Shown: positions 16,902-25,342 of the stretch, piece after piece | Position numbering within the stretch: position 1 is the first letter of the stretch | Layout of the letters: each line of letters begins with the position of its first letter | Assembly (NCBI RefSeq): GCF_002355655.1 | Contig: NZ_AP017569.1 | Coordinates: forward strand, 2,108,001-2,172,000 | Direction: 5' to 3' | Length of the DNA stretch: 64,000 nt | From: Halorubrum trapanicum | GTDB lineage: Archaea > Halobacteriota > Halobacteria > Halobacteriales > Haloferacaceae | Program-made: the position numbers and the translations under genes | Notes under the pieces: generated by a model | The model's database searches: none | Told to the model about the DNA's origin: nothing | What the model saw: only the letters and a program-made list of their open reading frames with translations

Positions 16902-17971
16902 TGGTCCGAAACCCGTCTGCCAACCGCGACCAGTTCCGCCCGGACGACCACCCGAACGAGACGTTCCTGCTCTCGACCGTCGTCGGCTCCTACCCGAAGC
17001 CCAAGTGGCTCAACCGGGCCGACGAGCTGGTCGACGATCCGGACTCGAAGTTCGACGCGTCGGACCTCGAAGAGGCCCACGACGACGCCTGCCGGCTCAT
17101 CACGCACGAACACGAGCGCGCCGGGCTCGACACGGTCGTCGACGGCGAGATGCGCCGCAACGAGATGGTGGAGTTCTTCGCCGACCGCATCGACGGCTAC
17201 GAGTTCAACGGGCCGGTGAAGGTGTGGGGCCACAACTACTTCGACAAGCCGAGCGTGGTCGAGGAGGTCGGGTACGACGAGCCGTGGCTGGTCGACGAGT
17301 TCGAGTTCACCGCCGGCGTCGCCGAGCGCCCCGTCAAGGTCCCGATCACGGGGCCGTACACCCTCGGCTTCTGGGCGTTCAACGAGGCGTACCCCTCCAC
17401 CGAGGAGCTCGTCTACGACCTCGCGGACCTCGTCAACGAGGAGGTCGAGAAGCTGGTCGCGGCCGGCGCGCGCTACATCCAGATCGACGAGCCCGCGCTG
17501 GCGACGACGCCGGAGGACCACGCCATCGTCGGCGAGGCGCTCGAACGCATCGCCGCGGGCATCGACGAGGAGGTCCGGATCGGCCTCCACGTCTGCTACG
17601 GCGACTACTCGCGAATCTACCCCGAGATCAACGACTACCCGATCGACGAGTTCGACGTGGAGCTGTGTAACGGCGACTTCGAGCAGATCCCGACGTTCAC
17701 CGAGCCTACATTCGAGCCCGACCTCGCGCTCGGCGTCGTCGACGCCCACACCGCCGAGGTCGAGTCTGTCGAGGAGATCAAGGAGAACATCCGGCAGGGC
17801 CTCCGCGTCGTCCCGCCGGAGAAGCTCACCATCTCGCCCGACTGCGGGCTGAAGCTCCTTCCGCGTGACATCGCCTACGGCAAGACCGAGAACATGGTGA
17901 CCGCGGTCCGCGAGGTCGAGGCCGAGATCGACTCCGGCGAGATCGACCTCGACAACCCGCTCGACGACTGA
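16901..17971 (+). CDS. metE: Methionine synthase, zinc-binding half (MetE C-terminal type)
   Basis: A 356-residue MetE-type catalytic domain that transfers a methyl group to homocysteine. Characteristic motifs: LLSTVVGSYPKP near residue 24, VDGEMRRNEMVEFF, PITGPYTLGFWAF, IQIDEPAL, the zinc ligands His and Cys in GLHVCYGDY near residue 228, and the third ligand Cys in SPDCGLKLL near residue 311. ATG at 16901 gives MVRNPSANRDQ; a longer upstream frame overlaps the previous gene in another frame and is noncoding. Expected to act with the preceding gene product. Confidence 0.93.
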   Translation: MVRNPSANRDQFRPDDHPNETFLLSTVVGSYPKPKWLNRADELVDDPDSKFDASDLEEAHDDACRLITHEHERAGLDTVVDGEMRRNEMVEFFADRIDGYEFNGPVKVWGHNYFDKPSVVEEVGYDEPWLVDEFEFTAGVAERPVKVPITGPYTLGFWAFNEAYPSTEELVYDLADLVNEEVEKLVAAGARYIQIDEPALATTPEDHAIVGEALERIAAGIDEEVRIGLHVCYGDYSRIYPEINDYPIDEFDVELCNGDFEQIPTFTEPTFEPDLALGVVDAHTAEVESVEEIKENIRQGLRVVPPEKLTISPDCGLKLLPRDIAYGKTENMVTAVREVEAEIDSGEIDLDNPLDD

Positions 17972-18123
17972 GGCGGCGCTGGTTCGGGTTCCTCTGACAG
18001 TCCGGTTCCCGCTGAGACAGCCGGGAGACCGTGATCGCTTCCTGATCGGTAGCGGGAGTGAGTATCGCAGATCGCCGGCCGTGATGTCGGATTTAAATGA
18101 CCGAGAGCGATGCCGACGATCGC

Positions 18124-18470
18124 TTATAAATCCGGTTGCGGTCGGCGCGCCTGCGAGCGGCCGCCGATGGCGGCCGCGAGCCAGCCCGCGAGGGACGCGG
18201 TGAGCGACGTGGGCGACCGGAGGGAGCCCGGAGCGAACCGCGAGGCTGGGGAGGCGTGAGGCTGTGCGGTGCTGTGCGGGGCGGGACTCAAAGGGGCAGC
18301 CGTGAGGGCGTCGTAGGCGACGTAAGCACCGCAGGGAGCGAACGGAGTGAGCGACCGAGGAGCGCAGCGAGCGTACGACGCCCTCACGGCTGGGGCTTTG
18401 AAGGCACTCGCCGCAGTTGCGTCAGCCACTTATAAATAACCGACAGCAACACCGCGATCCGACTTATAAA
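18124..18470 (+). repeat. Structured repeat element, copy 2
   Basis: Second copy, same order as copy 1. TTATAAAT box at 18124-18131; hairpin A with inner stem 18157-18165 / 18169-18177, triloop GAT, flanked by GA/GA (18155-18156 with 18178-18179); hairpin B 18197-18241 (outer GCGGT:ACCGC) with three successive tandem GA/GA steps (18202/18235, 18206/18231, 18215/18224) and triloop GGA; G-rich core ending GGGACTCAAAGGGG at ~18296; stem C, 19 bp perfect, 18297-18315 with 18374-18392; inner hairpin 18334-18356, with GG:CC, GA/GA, GC:GC, GA/GA, AC:GT around triloop GGA; CTGGGGCTTTG at 18390-18400; TATA-like boxes at 18430-18437 and 18464-18470. Stem C differs from copy 1 at two pairs, both compensated. 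The tail units are decayed here. Confidence 0.8.
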
Positions 18471-18585
18471 CGCCCTCACTCACGACGTACTACACTCACT
18501 CCCGCTATGGATCGCCGTCGCGCCTGTGCTGAGCGATCGAGTATCGGAAACGGTCCATCGGATCGCGACGGAACCACCGCCACTA

Positions 18586-18593
18586 TTTATAAA
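18586..18593 (+). promoter_or_regulatory. TATA box for the sugar isomerase gene
   Basis: TTTATAAA 24-31 nt before the ATG at 18617, predicting a leaderless message. Confidence 0.6.
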
Positions 18594-18616
18594 AACTAGC
18601 CGCACCCACCGCCGAC

Positions 18617-19366
18617 ATGGAGATCGGCGTGACCGTCGGCGACGACATCGACCGCCTCGCGGCGTCGCCGCCGCGGTTCGACTTCTGCGAGCTCGGCGTC
18701 GGCGAGCCGACGCTCGTCCCGGGCGAGATCGACCCGGAGCGGCTCGCGACCGCGCTCGGCGACCGCGACCTGCTCGTCCACCTGCCGTACGGCCAGCGGC
18801 TGGCGACGTACGTCCCGGAGGTGAACGACGCCATCGTCGACTACCAGCGCCGCCTGTTAACTGCGGCCGGCGACCTCGGCGCGGAGAAGGCGGTCCTCCA
18901 CGCCACTTCCGCCGACCGCGACGACGTCGAGTTCCGGGAGACCGCGGCCGAGCAGCTCCGGCGGGTCGCGGACGCCGGCCGCGAGGCGGGCGTCGAGGTC
19001 GTCGTCGAGAACGTCGGCCACCAGCACGCGGGGCTCCAGCTCTCCGTCCTCGGCGACCTCGCTCGGGAGACGGACACGCCGGTCTGCTTCGACGTCGGCC
19101 ACGCGTACATGGAGGGCGGTAACAAGGCGATCAAGCGGTTCCTCCGGAGCCACGGCGACCGGGTCTCGCACCTCCACTGCCACGACGTCCGCCGCCGCGG
19201 CGACACGCACCTCCCCGTGGGGGCCGGGGAGGTCGACTACGGCCTCGTCGAGTCCGAGCTCGCGGGCTTCGACGGCACGGTCGCGCTGGAGGTGTTCACC
19301 GACGACGAGACCCTCCTCCTCGATTCGGCTGAACGAGTCGCCGACCGACTCGGCGGGTCCTTTTGA
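18617..19366 (+). CDS. Xylose-isomerase-like sugar phosphate isomerase/epimerase
   Basis: A 249-residue TIM-barrel protein of the AP_endonuc_2/xylose isomerase-like family. Metal-ligand-type motifs include HLPYGQRLA, AVLHATSADRDD, VVVENVGHQHAG (Glu ligand), CFDVGHAYMEGG (Asp/His) and HLHCHDVRRRGDTHLPVGAGEVDY near the C-terminus (read in parts). The family includes isomerases, epimerases and endonuclease IV; the small size and lack of endonuclease IV features favour a sugar or hydroxypyruvate-type isomerase, substrate unknown. It lies directly downstream of structured repeat copy 2 and may use a promoter derived from it. Confidence 0.82.
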   Translation: MEIGVTVGDDIDRLAASPPRFDFCELGVGEPTLVPGEIDPERLATALGDRDLLVHLPYGQRLATYVPEVNDAIVDYQRRLLTAAGDLGAEKAVLHATSADRDDVEFRETAAEQLRRVADAGREAGVEVVVENVGHQHAGLQLSVLGDLARETDTPVCFDVGHAYMEGGNKAIKRFLRSHGDRVSHLHCHDVRRRGDTHLPVGAGEVDYGLVESELAGFDGTVALEVFTDDETLLLDSAERVADRLGGSF

Positions 19367-19375
19367 AACTGTGAC

Positions 19376-20287
19376 TCAGTTCGGCCGGTCGTCAGAGTCG
19401 TCCGCGTCCCGGCTCTCGTCGTCCCCGTCGTCGTCCGCGCCGGCGTCCGCGCCGTCCTCCCCGCCCGCACCGCTCTCCGCGTCGTCGCCCTCACCGGGAC
19501 CGGTCTCGCCGGCGTCCGGGTCGGCCTCGTCGCCGTCGATCTGGCGCTTTATCGACTCCAGCTCGGACTCGACGTCGACCTCCGGGGGGTCGTCGGCGTC
19601 GCCGGCCGCTTCGCCCTCGGCACCGTCGTCTCCCCCTTCGCCGGGGTCGGTCACGTCGATCTGAACCGGGGTCCCGTCGTCGTCCCGGTCGGACCGCGTC
19701 TCGTCACGCTCGCGGCGCGCGTCGTCGCGCTCGCGGCGCCCGTCGTCGCGCTCGCGGCGCCCGTCGTCTCGCCGACCGTCGCGGTCCCGCCCCAGTCGCC
19801 GGTCGCGCGCCGCGTCCGCCTCCCGGCGCCCCTCGTCGATGCGGGACTCGATCTCCGCGGTGAGGTCGCGCGCGTCGGCGATGATCGACCGGGAGGCGGC
19901 GTCTTCGGGGAGGTCCGCCTCCGAGAGCGCGGTCCGGAGCTCCGAGAGCGACCGCGAGAGCCCGGCGGTCGCGCCGTCGCGGACGTCCGCGAGGCGGTCG
20001 CCGGCGCCCTCCGCGCCCTCGGCGACGCTCCGGCCGGGATCGGCGAGCCGGAGGGTGCCCTGAATCAGTTCGAGCGACTTGATCGTCGTCTCCAGCAGGG
20101 CGATGAGCGTCGGAATCGTGTACTGTTCGGTGAACCGGACCAGCTCCGAGAGCCGGGGCGGCTGCGGGGGCCCGCGGCGGTCCTCCTCCGTCTCCCGGAG
20201 GTCGGCGCGGAGCTCACTCAACACGTCCTCGAGTTCGTCGAGCCGCTCCTCGAGGTCGTCGTCGTCGCGTCGGTCGCGGGAACTCAT
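19376..20287 (-). CDS. Charged coiled-coil protein with Arg/Asp repeats, unknown function
   Basis: A 303-residue haloarchaeal-type protein that I cannot assign. The N-terminal ~45 residues are a heptad-like coiled coil (DLEERLDELEDVLSELRADL). Residues ~50-90 form a conserved hydrophobic helix region (LSELVRFTEQYTIPTLIALLETTIKSLEL read in parts). Around residues 165-200 a short repeat of GRRERDD/ARRERDE type occurs, encoded by near-identical ~21-bp DNA units at 19700-19770. The C-terminus is strongly acidic and disordered. A TATA-like TTTTTATC on the minus strand near 20311-20319 precedes the start. Ends 9 bp from the convergent isomerase gene. Confidence 0.65.
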   Translation of the reverse strand: MSSRDRRDDDDLEERLDELEDVLSELRADLRETEEDRRGPPQPPRLSELVRFTEQYTIPTLIALLETTIKSLELIQGTLRLADPGRSVAEGAEGAGDRLADVRDGATAGLSRSLSELRTALSEADLPEDAASRSIIADARDLTAEIESRIDEGRREADAARDRRLGRDRDGRRDDGRRERDDGRRERDDARRERDETRSDRDDDGTPVQIDVTDPGEGGDDGAEGEAAGDADDPPEVDVESELESIKRQIDGDEADPDAGETGPGEGDDAESGAGGEDGADAGADDDGDDESRDADDSDDRPN

Positions 20288-20336
20288 GCCGCGTCGTAGG
20301 CGGTCCGCGGATAAAAAGCCCGGCAGCGCAGATGAT

Positions 20337-21596
20337 TCAGAACCCCTCGCGCAGGTGCGTCGTCCGCGGCGGGAACAGCGCGCGGAGGCCGGCCGCGAGG
20401 CCGTCGCCCCGGTCCGCGTCGTCGACGGCGAGGCCGTCGCCTCGAATCACCTCGTCGACCGACCGGTACCCGACGTACAGCTGCGAGAGAGCGCCAATCT
20501 CGACCGCGGCGTCCGCGTCACCGACCTCGGAACCGCTCTCGCCGCCCGCTCTCTCGGCACCGTCGGCCGGCTCGACCGCTACCGCACCGTCCGCGACCTC
20601 GACTCGGAACGTCCGGTCGTTCCACTCCGCGAGGGGGTCGACGACCGAAAGCGAGAACGCGGCCTCGACCGCCGGGTCGGGGGAGAGCGCTTCGAGCGCG
20701 GCCGCGACGTCGACGAGGCGGACCATCGGGCCGGTGCGGACCTCGCAGTCGACGGCGCGCGGGTCGTCGACGAGGTCGAGCAGGGGCGCGTCCGGCGGGG
20801 CGCGGATCCGGACCTCGTCGACCTGCGAGTCGTGGTTGCGGAAGAAGCGCAGCAGCTGGAACCACGCCTCGTCGTCCGCGACGGCGACGTCGGTGACGCG
20901 CAGGACCGGTCCGTCCGCGTCGTCCGGCTCCGCGAAGCTGTACGCGCAGACGGCCCGGAGCTCGCCGTCGCGCTCCCAGCCGTAGACGAACGGGTCGGTC
21001 TTCCACCCTTGGAGGGTCCGCTCGCGCCACCACTCCTCGGTCCAGTCCATCGTCAGGTCGTAGCGGTCGGCCATCGCCGCGAGGACGGGCGTCACCGCCG
21101 AGTAGTCCTCCTCGCCGAGCCGGCGGAAGCGCCCTGCGTCGTCGCCGTCGGTCGCGATCAGGTCGTCGACGAACCCCAGCTGGGCCGGCGGCGCGGTCAG
21201 GCGGCGGTATCGGCTCGCGGTCGCCCAGCCGTAGTTCGCGTAGAATGGGTACTCGAAGGGCCACAGCGTCGAGACGAACACGCCGCGCTCGCGGTACTCA
21301 GCCAGCGACTCCCGAAGCATCCGGCCGACGTTCCCGCGTCGGCGGTGTTCCGGCGGGGACGCGACCGCGGAGAGCCCGGCGACCTCGCGGTCCGCGTCGC
21401 GGATCCGCAGCGAGAAGTAGTGGTGCGCGCAGGCCACGACCGGGTCGCCGCCGTCGAACAGCCCCCGCCTGTCGGCGATGGTGTCGTGGTCGTCGGCCGC
21501 CTCGGGGTTGTACGGGCCCTCTGTCGGGGAGAAGGCGTACCGCATGAACGCGTCGAACTCGTCGCCGCGCTCGTCGGGGAACGGTCGGTACTCCAT
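20337..21596 (-). CDS. GNAT acetyltransferase, Eis-like
   Basis: A 419-residue protein with the domain plan of enhanced-intracellular-survival (Eis) type acetyltransferases: an N-terminal GNAT domain with the acetyl-CoA loop VASPPEHRRRGNVGRML near residue 83 (R/Q-x-x-G-x-G/A pattern), a second degenerate GNAT unit, and a C-terminal sterol-carrier-like domain (FRVEVADGAVAVEPADG ... IGALSQLYVGYRSV). Eis enzymes acetylate amines, in bacteria including aminoglycosides; the archaeal substrate is unknown. Length is normal for the family. ATG at 21596 yields MEYRPFPDERGDEFDAF. Confidence 0.85.
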   Translation of the reverse strand: MEYRPFPDERGDEFDAFMRYAFSPTEGPYNPEAADDHDTIADRRGLFDGGDPVVACAHHYFSLRIRDADREVAGLSAVASPPEHRRRGNVGRMLRESLAEYRERGVFVSTLWPFEYPFYANYGWATASRYRRLTAPPAQLGFVDDLIATDGDDAGRFRRLGEEDYSAVTPVLAAMADRYDLTMDWTEEWWRERTLQGWKTDPFVYGWERDGELRAVCAYSFAEPDDADGPVLRVTDVAVADDEAWFQLLRFFRNHDSQVDEVRIRAPPDAPLLDLVDDPRAVDCEVRTGPMVRLVDVAAALEALSPDPAVEAAFSLSVVDPLAEWNDRTFRVEVADGAVAVEPADGAERAGGESGSEVGDADAAVEIGALSQLYVGYRSVDEVIRGDGLAVDDADRGDGLAAGLRALFPPRTTHLREGF

Positions 21597-21673
21597 ACGC
21601 GGTCGGCTCGCGGGAGCCGAATAAGTCTTCCCGGAGCGTGCGGAAGCGTCTCGACCTCCCCTCGCCGACCGCC

Positions 21674-22774
21674 TCAGTCGAAGCGCCCGCGCCGGTACTG
21701 GACCGGCCAGTCGGCCTCCTCGCCGAGCTCGTGGGCGGCCTCCAGCGGCCAGTAGGGGTGTCGGAGCATCTCGCGGCCGAGCGCGACGAGGTCGGCCCGC
21801 CCGTTCCGGACGAGGGCGTCGGCGTGGGTCGGCTCCGTGATCCCGCCGACTGCGGCGACAGGCACGTCGGTCCCCTCGCGGATCGCCTCGGCGTACGGGA
21901 CCTGGTAGCCCGGGCCCGCGTTCGGGATCTCCTGGTCCGGGTGGATCCCGCCGCCCGAGACGTCGATCAGGTCGGCGCCGGCCTCGGCGAGTAGGGGGGC
22001 CAGCCGCACCGAGTCGTCCACGTCCCACGAGTCGCGCTCGGGGAGCCAGTCGGTCGCGGAGATGCGGACGAAGACGGGCTTGCCGTCGGGCCAGACCTCG
22101 CGAACGGCCTCGACGACCTCGCGCAGGAGGCGAGTGCGGCCCTCGAAGTCCCCGCCGTACCCGTCGTCGCGGTCGTTGGTGACCGGCGAGAGGAACTGGT
22201 GGAGCAGGTAGCCGTGGGCCGCGTGGACCTCCGCGACCTCGAACCCGATGTCACGCGCGCGCTCCGCGGCGGCCGCGAACGAGTCGATCACCGCGTCGAT
22301 CCCGTCCCCGTCGAGCCGGCGCGTCTCGGCCAGGTCCCCCTCGTCGACGTCCGGGTGCGGGTACGGCTCGTCGGTCGCGGAGACGGTCTCCCACCCCTCG
22401 GGCTCGTCGACGGAGATGGGGCCGCTCCCCTCGGCCGGCGGGCGGTGCGACGCCTTCCGGCCGGCGTGGGCCAGCTGGATCCCCGGCGTCGCGCCCTGCG
22501 ACCGGACGAACTCGACGATCGGTTCGATCGCCTCGGCGTGCTCGTCGGACCAGATGCCGAGGCAGTTCGGCGTGATACGGCCGCGGGACTCGACGGCCGT
22601 CGCCTCGGTCATCACGACCCCCGCGCCCCCGGCGGCGCGGGCGCCGAGGTGGACGCGGTGCCAGTCGTTCGCCATGCCGTCCTCGGCGGAGTACTGGCAC
22701 ATCGGCGACAGCATTACGCGGTTTCGGAACTCGGTGTCGCGGAGCGAAAGCGGCGTGAACAGCGTGTTGGTCAC
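21674..22774 (-). CDS. Old yellow enzyme family NADH:flavin oxidoreductase
   Basis: A 366-residue FMN TIM-barrel ene-reductase of the YqjM (thermophilic-like) class. Signature residues are visible: SPMCQYSAEDG with the redox-tuning Cys near residue 25, GIQLAHAGRKAS near residue 99, HAAHGYLLHQFLSP (active-site His pair) near residue 180, and VRISATDW. Expected to reduce activated alkenes or related electrophiles with NAD(P)H in the cytoplasm; the physiological substrate is unknown. Monocistronic, 77 bp downstream of nothing co-oriented. Confidence 0.92.
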   Translation of the reverse strand: MTNTLFTPLSLRDTEFRNRVMLSPMCQYSAEDGMANDWHRVHLGARAAGGAGVVMTEATAVESRGRITPNCLGIWSDEHAEAIEPIVEFVRSQGATPGIQLAHAGRKASHRPPAEGSGPISVDEPEGWETVSATDEPYPHPDVDEGDLAETRRLDGDGIDAVIDSFAAAAERARDIGFEVAEVHAAHGYLLHQFLSPVTNDRDDGYGGDFEGRTRLLREVVEAVREVWPDGKPVFVRISATDWLPERDSWDVDDSVRLAPLLAEAGADLIDVSGGGIHPDQEIPNAGPGYQVPYAEAIREGTDVPVAAVGGITEPTHADALVRNGRADLVALGREMLRHPYWPLEAAHELGEEADWPVQYRRGRFD

Positions 22775-22881
22775 GGATCGCCGAACGCCCCCGGCGACGT
22801 AAGTCCCACCGATCCCCCGCGCGGATCGCCGGCGACGGTTTAGGTCGACCGAAATCTATAACAGCACCGGTCCCTGACCGG

Positions 22882-23055
22882 ATGGTAATGACAACGGGAG
22901 ACCGGATGGAGCGGGACGTCGAGTCGGCGGCCGACGAGCGGCCGGCCGTCGCCGCGACCCGCTGCTCGCAGGAGCGGACCGTCTTCGCCGAACAGGGGAA
23001 CACCGACGCGTGGATCGCGACCGACCTCACGGTCGATCTCGACCTCGAACGGTAA
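22882..23055 (+). CDS. Short conserved-looking haloarchaeal protein
   Basis: A 57-codon frame beginning MVMTTGDRMERDVESAA (an alternative start is the ATG at 22888) and ending DLTVDLDLER. It is acidic with one cysteine, and its second half (ERTVFAEQGNTDAWIATDL) has the look of short haloarchaeal proteins with a conserved NTD-W-I motif that I have seen recur in the group; no function is known. A TATA-like ATCTATAA near 22855-22862 lies ~25 nt upstream. Codon third positions are G/C-rich as in neighbouring real genes. Confidence 0.6.
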   Translation: MVMTTGDRMERDVESAADERPAVAATRCSQERTVFAEQGNTDAWIATDLTVDLDLER

Positions 23056-23102
23056 CGCCGACCTCGCCTTCTACGCCCTTCGCGTTCGCCGCTCAGTGAC
23101 GC

Positions 23103-23696
23103 CTACTCCTCGGAACGCAGCGTCTCGCCCGACGCTCCGGACGCGCGCGTCGAAGACGCGGCTCCCGCGCCCGTCGTCACCTCGCGCTCCCGCCGCTCGT
23201 CGACGAGCGCGCGGATCCGGTCCAGGATCGCGTCGAACCGGCCGCGTTCGGACCCCTTCTCGAAGTAGGCGTCCGCGCCGGCGCCGAACGCCGCCGCCTC
23301 GCGCTCCTCGCCCGGACACGTGGTGTGGAAGACGACCGGGACCCCCCGGCCCGCCTCGCGCAGCCGCTCGGTGAGGTCGACGCCGTCGCCGTCGGGGAGC
23401 CGCTGTTCGGTCACGACGCAGTCGACCGCGACGCGTTCACCGTCGACCTCGACGCCGGTCTCGACCGCGTCGAGCGCGTCCGCAAAGCGGCCCACGGAGC
23501 GGACTCGGACCCGGTCGGTGAGCCGCGCCGCGAACGCCTCCAGTAGCTCCGCGGAGCGCGCGTCGGGCTCGACTTGGAGGACGGTTATCGGCGCGTGGCG
23601 CGTCTCCGCGGCTCCGGCTGCGGTCGGTTCTGATCGATCGGCGGCTGCGTTCGTGTCCGCGCGTGCGTCGGACGGCGGGGATGTGTTGTCGGGCAT
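23103..23696 (-). CDS. Receiver-domain protein with altered phosphoacceptor
   Basis: A 197-residue protein with a response-regulator receiver domain at about residues 45-165: ITVLQVEPDARSAELLEAF, DCVVTEQRLPDGDGVDLTERL, VVFHTTCPGEEREAAAFGAGADAYFEKG. The site that is normally the phosphorylated Asp reads Glu (TEQRLPDGDG), and the acidic pocket at the start is E-P-D. This may make it constitutively 'on' or a non-phosphorylated scaffold. No output domain follows. ATG at 23696 was chosen; a longer start at 23786 would add a 30-residue polar segment lying over an AT-rich promoter-like region (23755-23775). Confidence 0.75.
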   Translation of the reverse strand: MPDNTSPPSDARADTNAAADRSEPTAAGAAETRHAPITVLQVEPDARSAELLEAFAARLTDRVRVRSVGRFADALDAVETGVEVDGERVAVDCVVTEQRLPDGDGVDLTERLREAGRGVPVVFHTTCPGEEREAAAFGAGADAYFEKGSERGRFDAILDRIRALVDERREREVTTGAGAASSTRASGASGETLRSEE

Positions 23697-23930
23697 GGGT
23701 TGCGTGGCGGGCGACGAGTCGTCGAGGAGCGACTTACTACTACGGTGGTGATTTTCTTCGAAAAATAATTTCATCTCCGACGGCATAATAATACCGCGAT
23801 CACCGTTGTCACGGCGCTCAGAGCCGATTATTCGGTGGTATCACCGCGAAAACACCGGACGAAAGTGGGGGCGGCGAGCGGTCGCGGGGACGGTCCGCGA
23901 GCGCGGCGGGGGTTCCCGGAACGGGGTCGC

Positions 23931-25208
23931 TTAGGCGAACAGGTCGCGCGCCTCGCGGACCGCGTCGACCAAGGCGTCGACCTCCTCGACGGTGTTGTAG
24001 AAGTAGAAGGAGGCGCGCGCCGAGGCGGCGACGCCCATCTCGTCGTGGAGCGGCTGGGTGCAGTGGTCGCCGGCGCGGATCGCGACGCCGTAGTCGTTGA
24101 GGATGCTGGAGAGGTCGTGGGCGTGGACGCCCTCGACGTTGAACGCGACGAGGCCGCCGCGGTCGTCGCCGGGCGGGCCGTAGATCTCGACGCCGCCGAG
24201 CGCCTCGAGTTCGTCGTAGGCGTACTCGGCCAGCAGGTCCTCGTGGGCCTCGATCCGGTCCATGCCGACCTCCTCTAAGTACTCGATCGCGGCCGCGAGG
24301 CCGACCCCCTGCGCGATCGAGGGCGTGCCGGCCTCGAACTTCCACGGGAGGTCCTCCCAGGTGGAGTCCTCGAAGGAGACGCGACGGATCATGTCGCCGC
24401 CGTAGAGGTACGGCTGCATCCCGTCTAAGATCTCCTCGCGGCCGTAGAGGGCGCCGACCCCGGTCGGACCGCACATCTTGTGGCCGGAGAAGGCGAGGAA
24501 GTCGACGTCGAGGTCGCCGACGTCGACCGGACGCGTCGGCACGGACTGCGCGGCGTCGGCGAAGATGAGGGCGTCGTGATCGTGGGCCATGTCGGCCAGC
24601 TCGCGGATCGGGTTCACCGTCCCGAGCGTGTTCGACACGTGGACGACGGAGACCATCTCGGTGTCGTCGTCGATCAGCTCGGCGGCGTGGTCCATGTCGA
24701 GCCGCCCCTCGTCGGTGACGTCGACGAAGCGCACGTCGGCGCCCGTGCGCTTGCCGATCTGCTGCCAGGTGACCAGCGAGGCGTGGTGCTCCATCTCGGT
24801 GAGGACGACGTTGTCTCCCGGGCCGAGCTCCTCGAGTCCCCAGGCGTAGGCGACGAGGTTCATCGCCTCGGTCGTGTTCTTCGTGAAGACGATCTCCTCG
24901 CGGCCGTCCGCGCCGATGAACTCCGCGACCGCGTCGTGGGCCTCCTCGTAGGCGACGGAGGCCTCCTGGCTCAGCTGGTGGATCCCGCGGTGGACGTTCG
25001 AGTTGTAGCTCCGGTAGTAGTCGGAGATGGCGTCGACGACCGGGTCGGGCGTGTGCGAGGTCGCCGCGTTGTCGAGGTAGACGAGGGGGGTGTCGTCGCC
25101 CTCGCCCTCGCCCGCCGTCTCCGGATCTCCGCCGACCTTCCGATCGAGGATCGGGAAGTCGGCGCGGAGCGCCTCCACGTCGAACGGGTACTGTTCCTGA
25201 ACTCCCAT
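23931..25208 (-). CDS. sufS: Cysteine desulfurase, SufS type
   Basis: A 425-residue PLP enzyme that takes sulfur from cysteine for Fe-S cluster assembly. Motifs: YLDNAATSHTP near residue 42, HHASLVTWQQ, ADAAQSVPTRPVD, the PLP lysine in FSGHKMCGPTG near residue 243, and the catalytic Cys in RAGDHCTQPLH near residue 380, in the SufS/CsdA-type context. A small acidic insertion (GDPETAGEGEGDD) lies near residue 30. Other suf genes are not in the window. Transcribed leftward. Confidence 0.94.
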   Translation of the reverse strand: MGVQEQYPFDVEALRADFPILDRKVGGDPETAGEGEGDDTPLVYLDNAATSHTPDPVVDAISDYYRSYNSNVHRGIHQLSQEASVAYEEAHDAVAEFIGADGREEIVFTKNTTEAMNLVAYAWGLEELGPGDNVVLTEMEHHASLVTWQQIGKRTGADVRFVDVTDEGRLDMDHAAELIDDDTEMVSVVHVSNTLGTVNPIRELADMAHDHDALIFADAAQSVPTRPVDVGDLDVDFLAFSGHKMCGPTGVGALYGREEILDGMQPYLYGGDMIRRVSFEDSTWEDLPWKFEAGTPSIAQGVGLAAAIEYLEEVGMDRIEAHEDLLAEYAYDELEALGGVEIYGPPGDDRGGLVAFNVEGVHAHDLSSILNDYGVAIRAGDHCTQPLHDEMGVAASARASFYFYNTVEEVDALVDAVREARDLFA

Positions 25209-25342
25209 TACCCCCAATCGGGGCCCGAGGGCTAACACACCTTCGGTCCGGTACGTCTTGCCCGTATCGCTGACGCGCGGGATCGCGCTATCCGCGGGCG
25301 GCTCGCCGCCGAAATCCGACCGTCCGGTCGGCGACCTTCGGT

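Larger units (their letters stand above)
17972..18616. other. Long spacer holding structured repeat copy 2 and a promoter
   Basis: A 645-bp gap. 17972-18120 is plain spacer with a few GATCG-type short inverted repeats and an ATTTAAAT at 18091-18098. 18124-18470 is copy 2 of the structured repeat, annotated separately. 18471-18583 shows nothing recognisable. TTTATAAA at 18586-18593 is the promoter of the next gene (ATG 18617), and may itself descend from a tail box of the repeat. Confidence 0.6.

Noticed and set aside
19700..19770. Direct DNA repeats near 19.7 kb
   Set aside because: They encode the Arg/Asp/Glu repeats of the coiled-coil protein in frame, so they are coding repeats, not a separate element.
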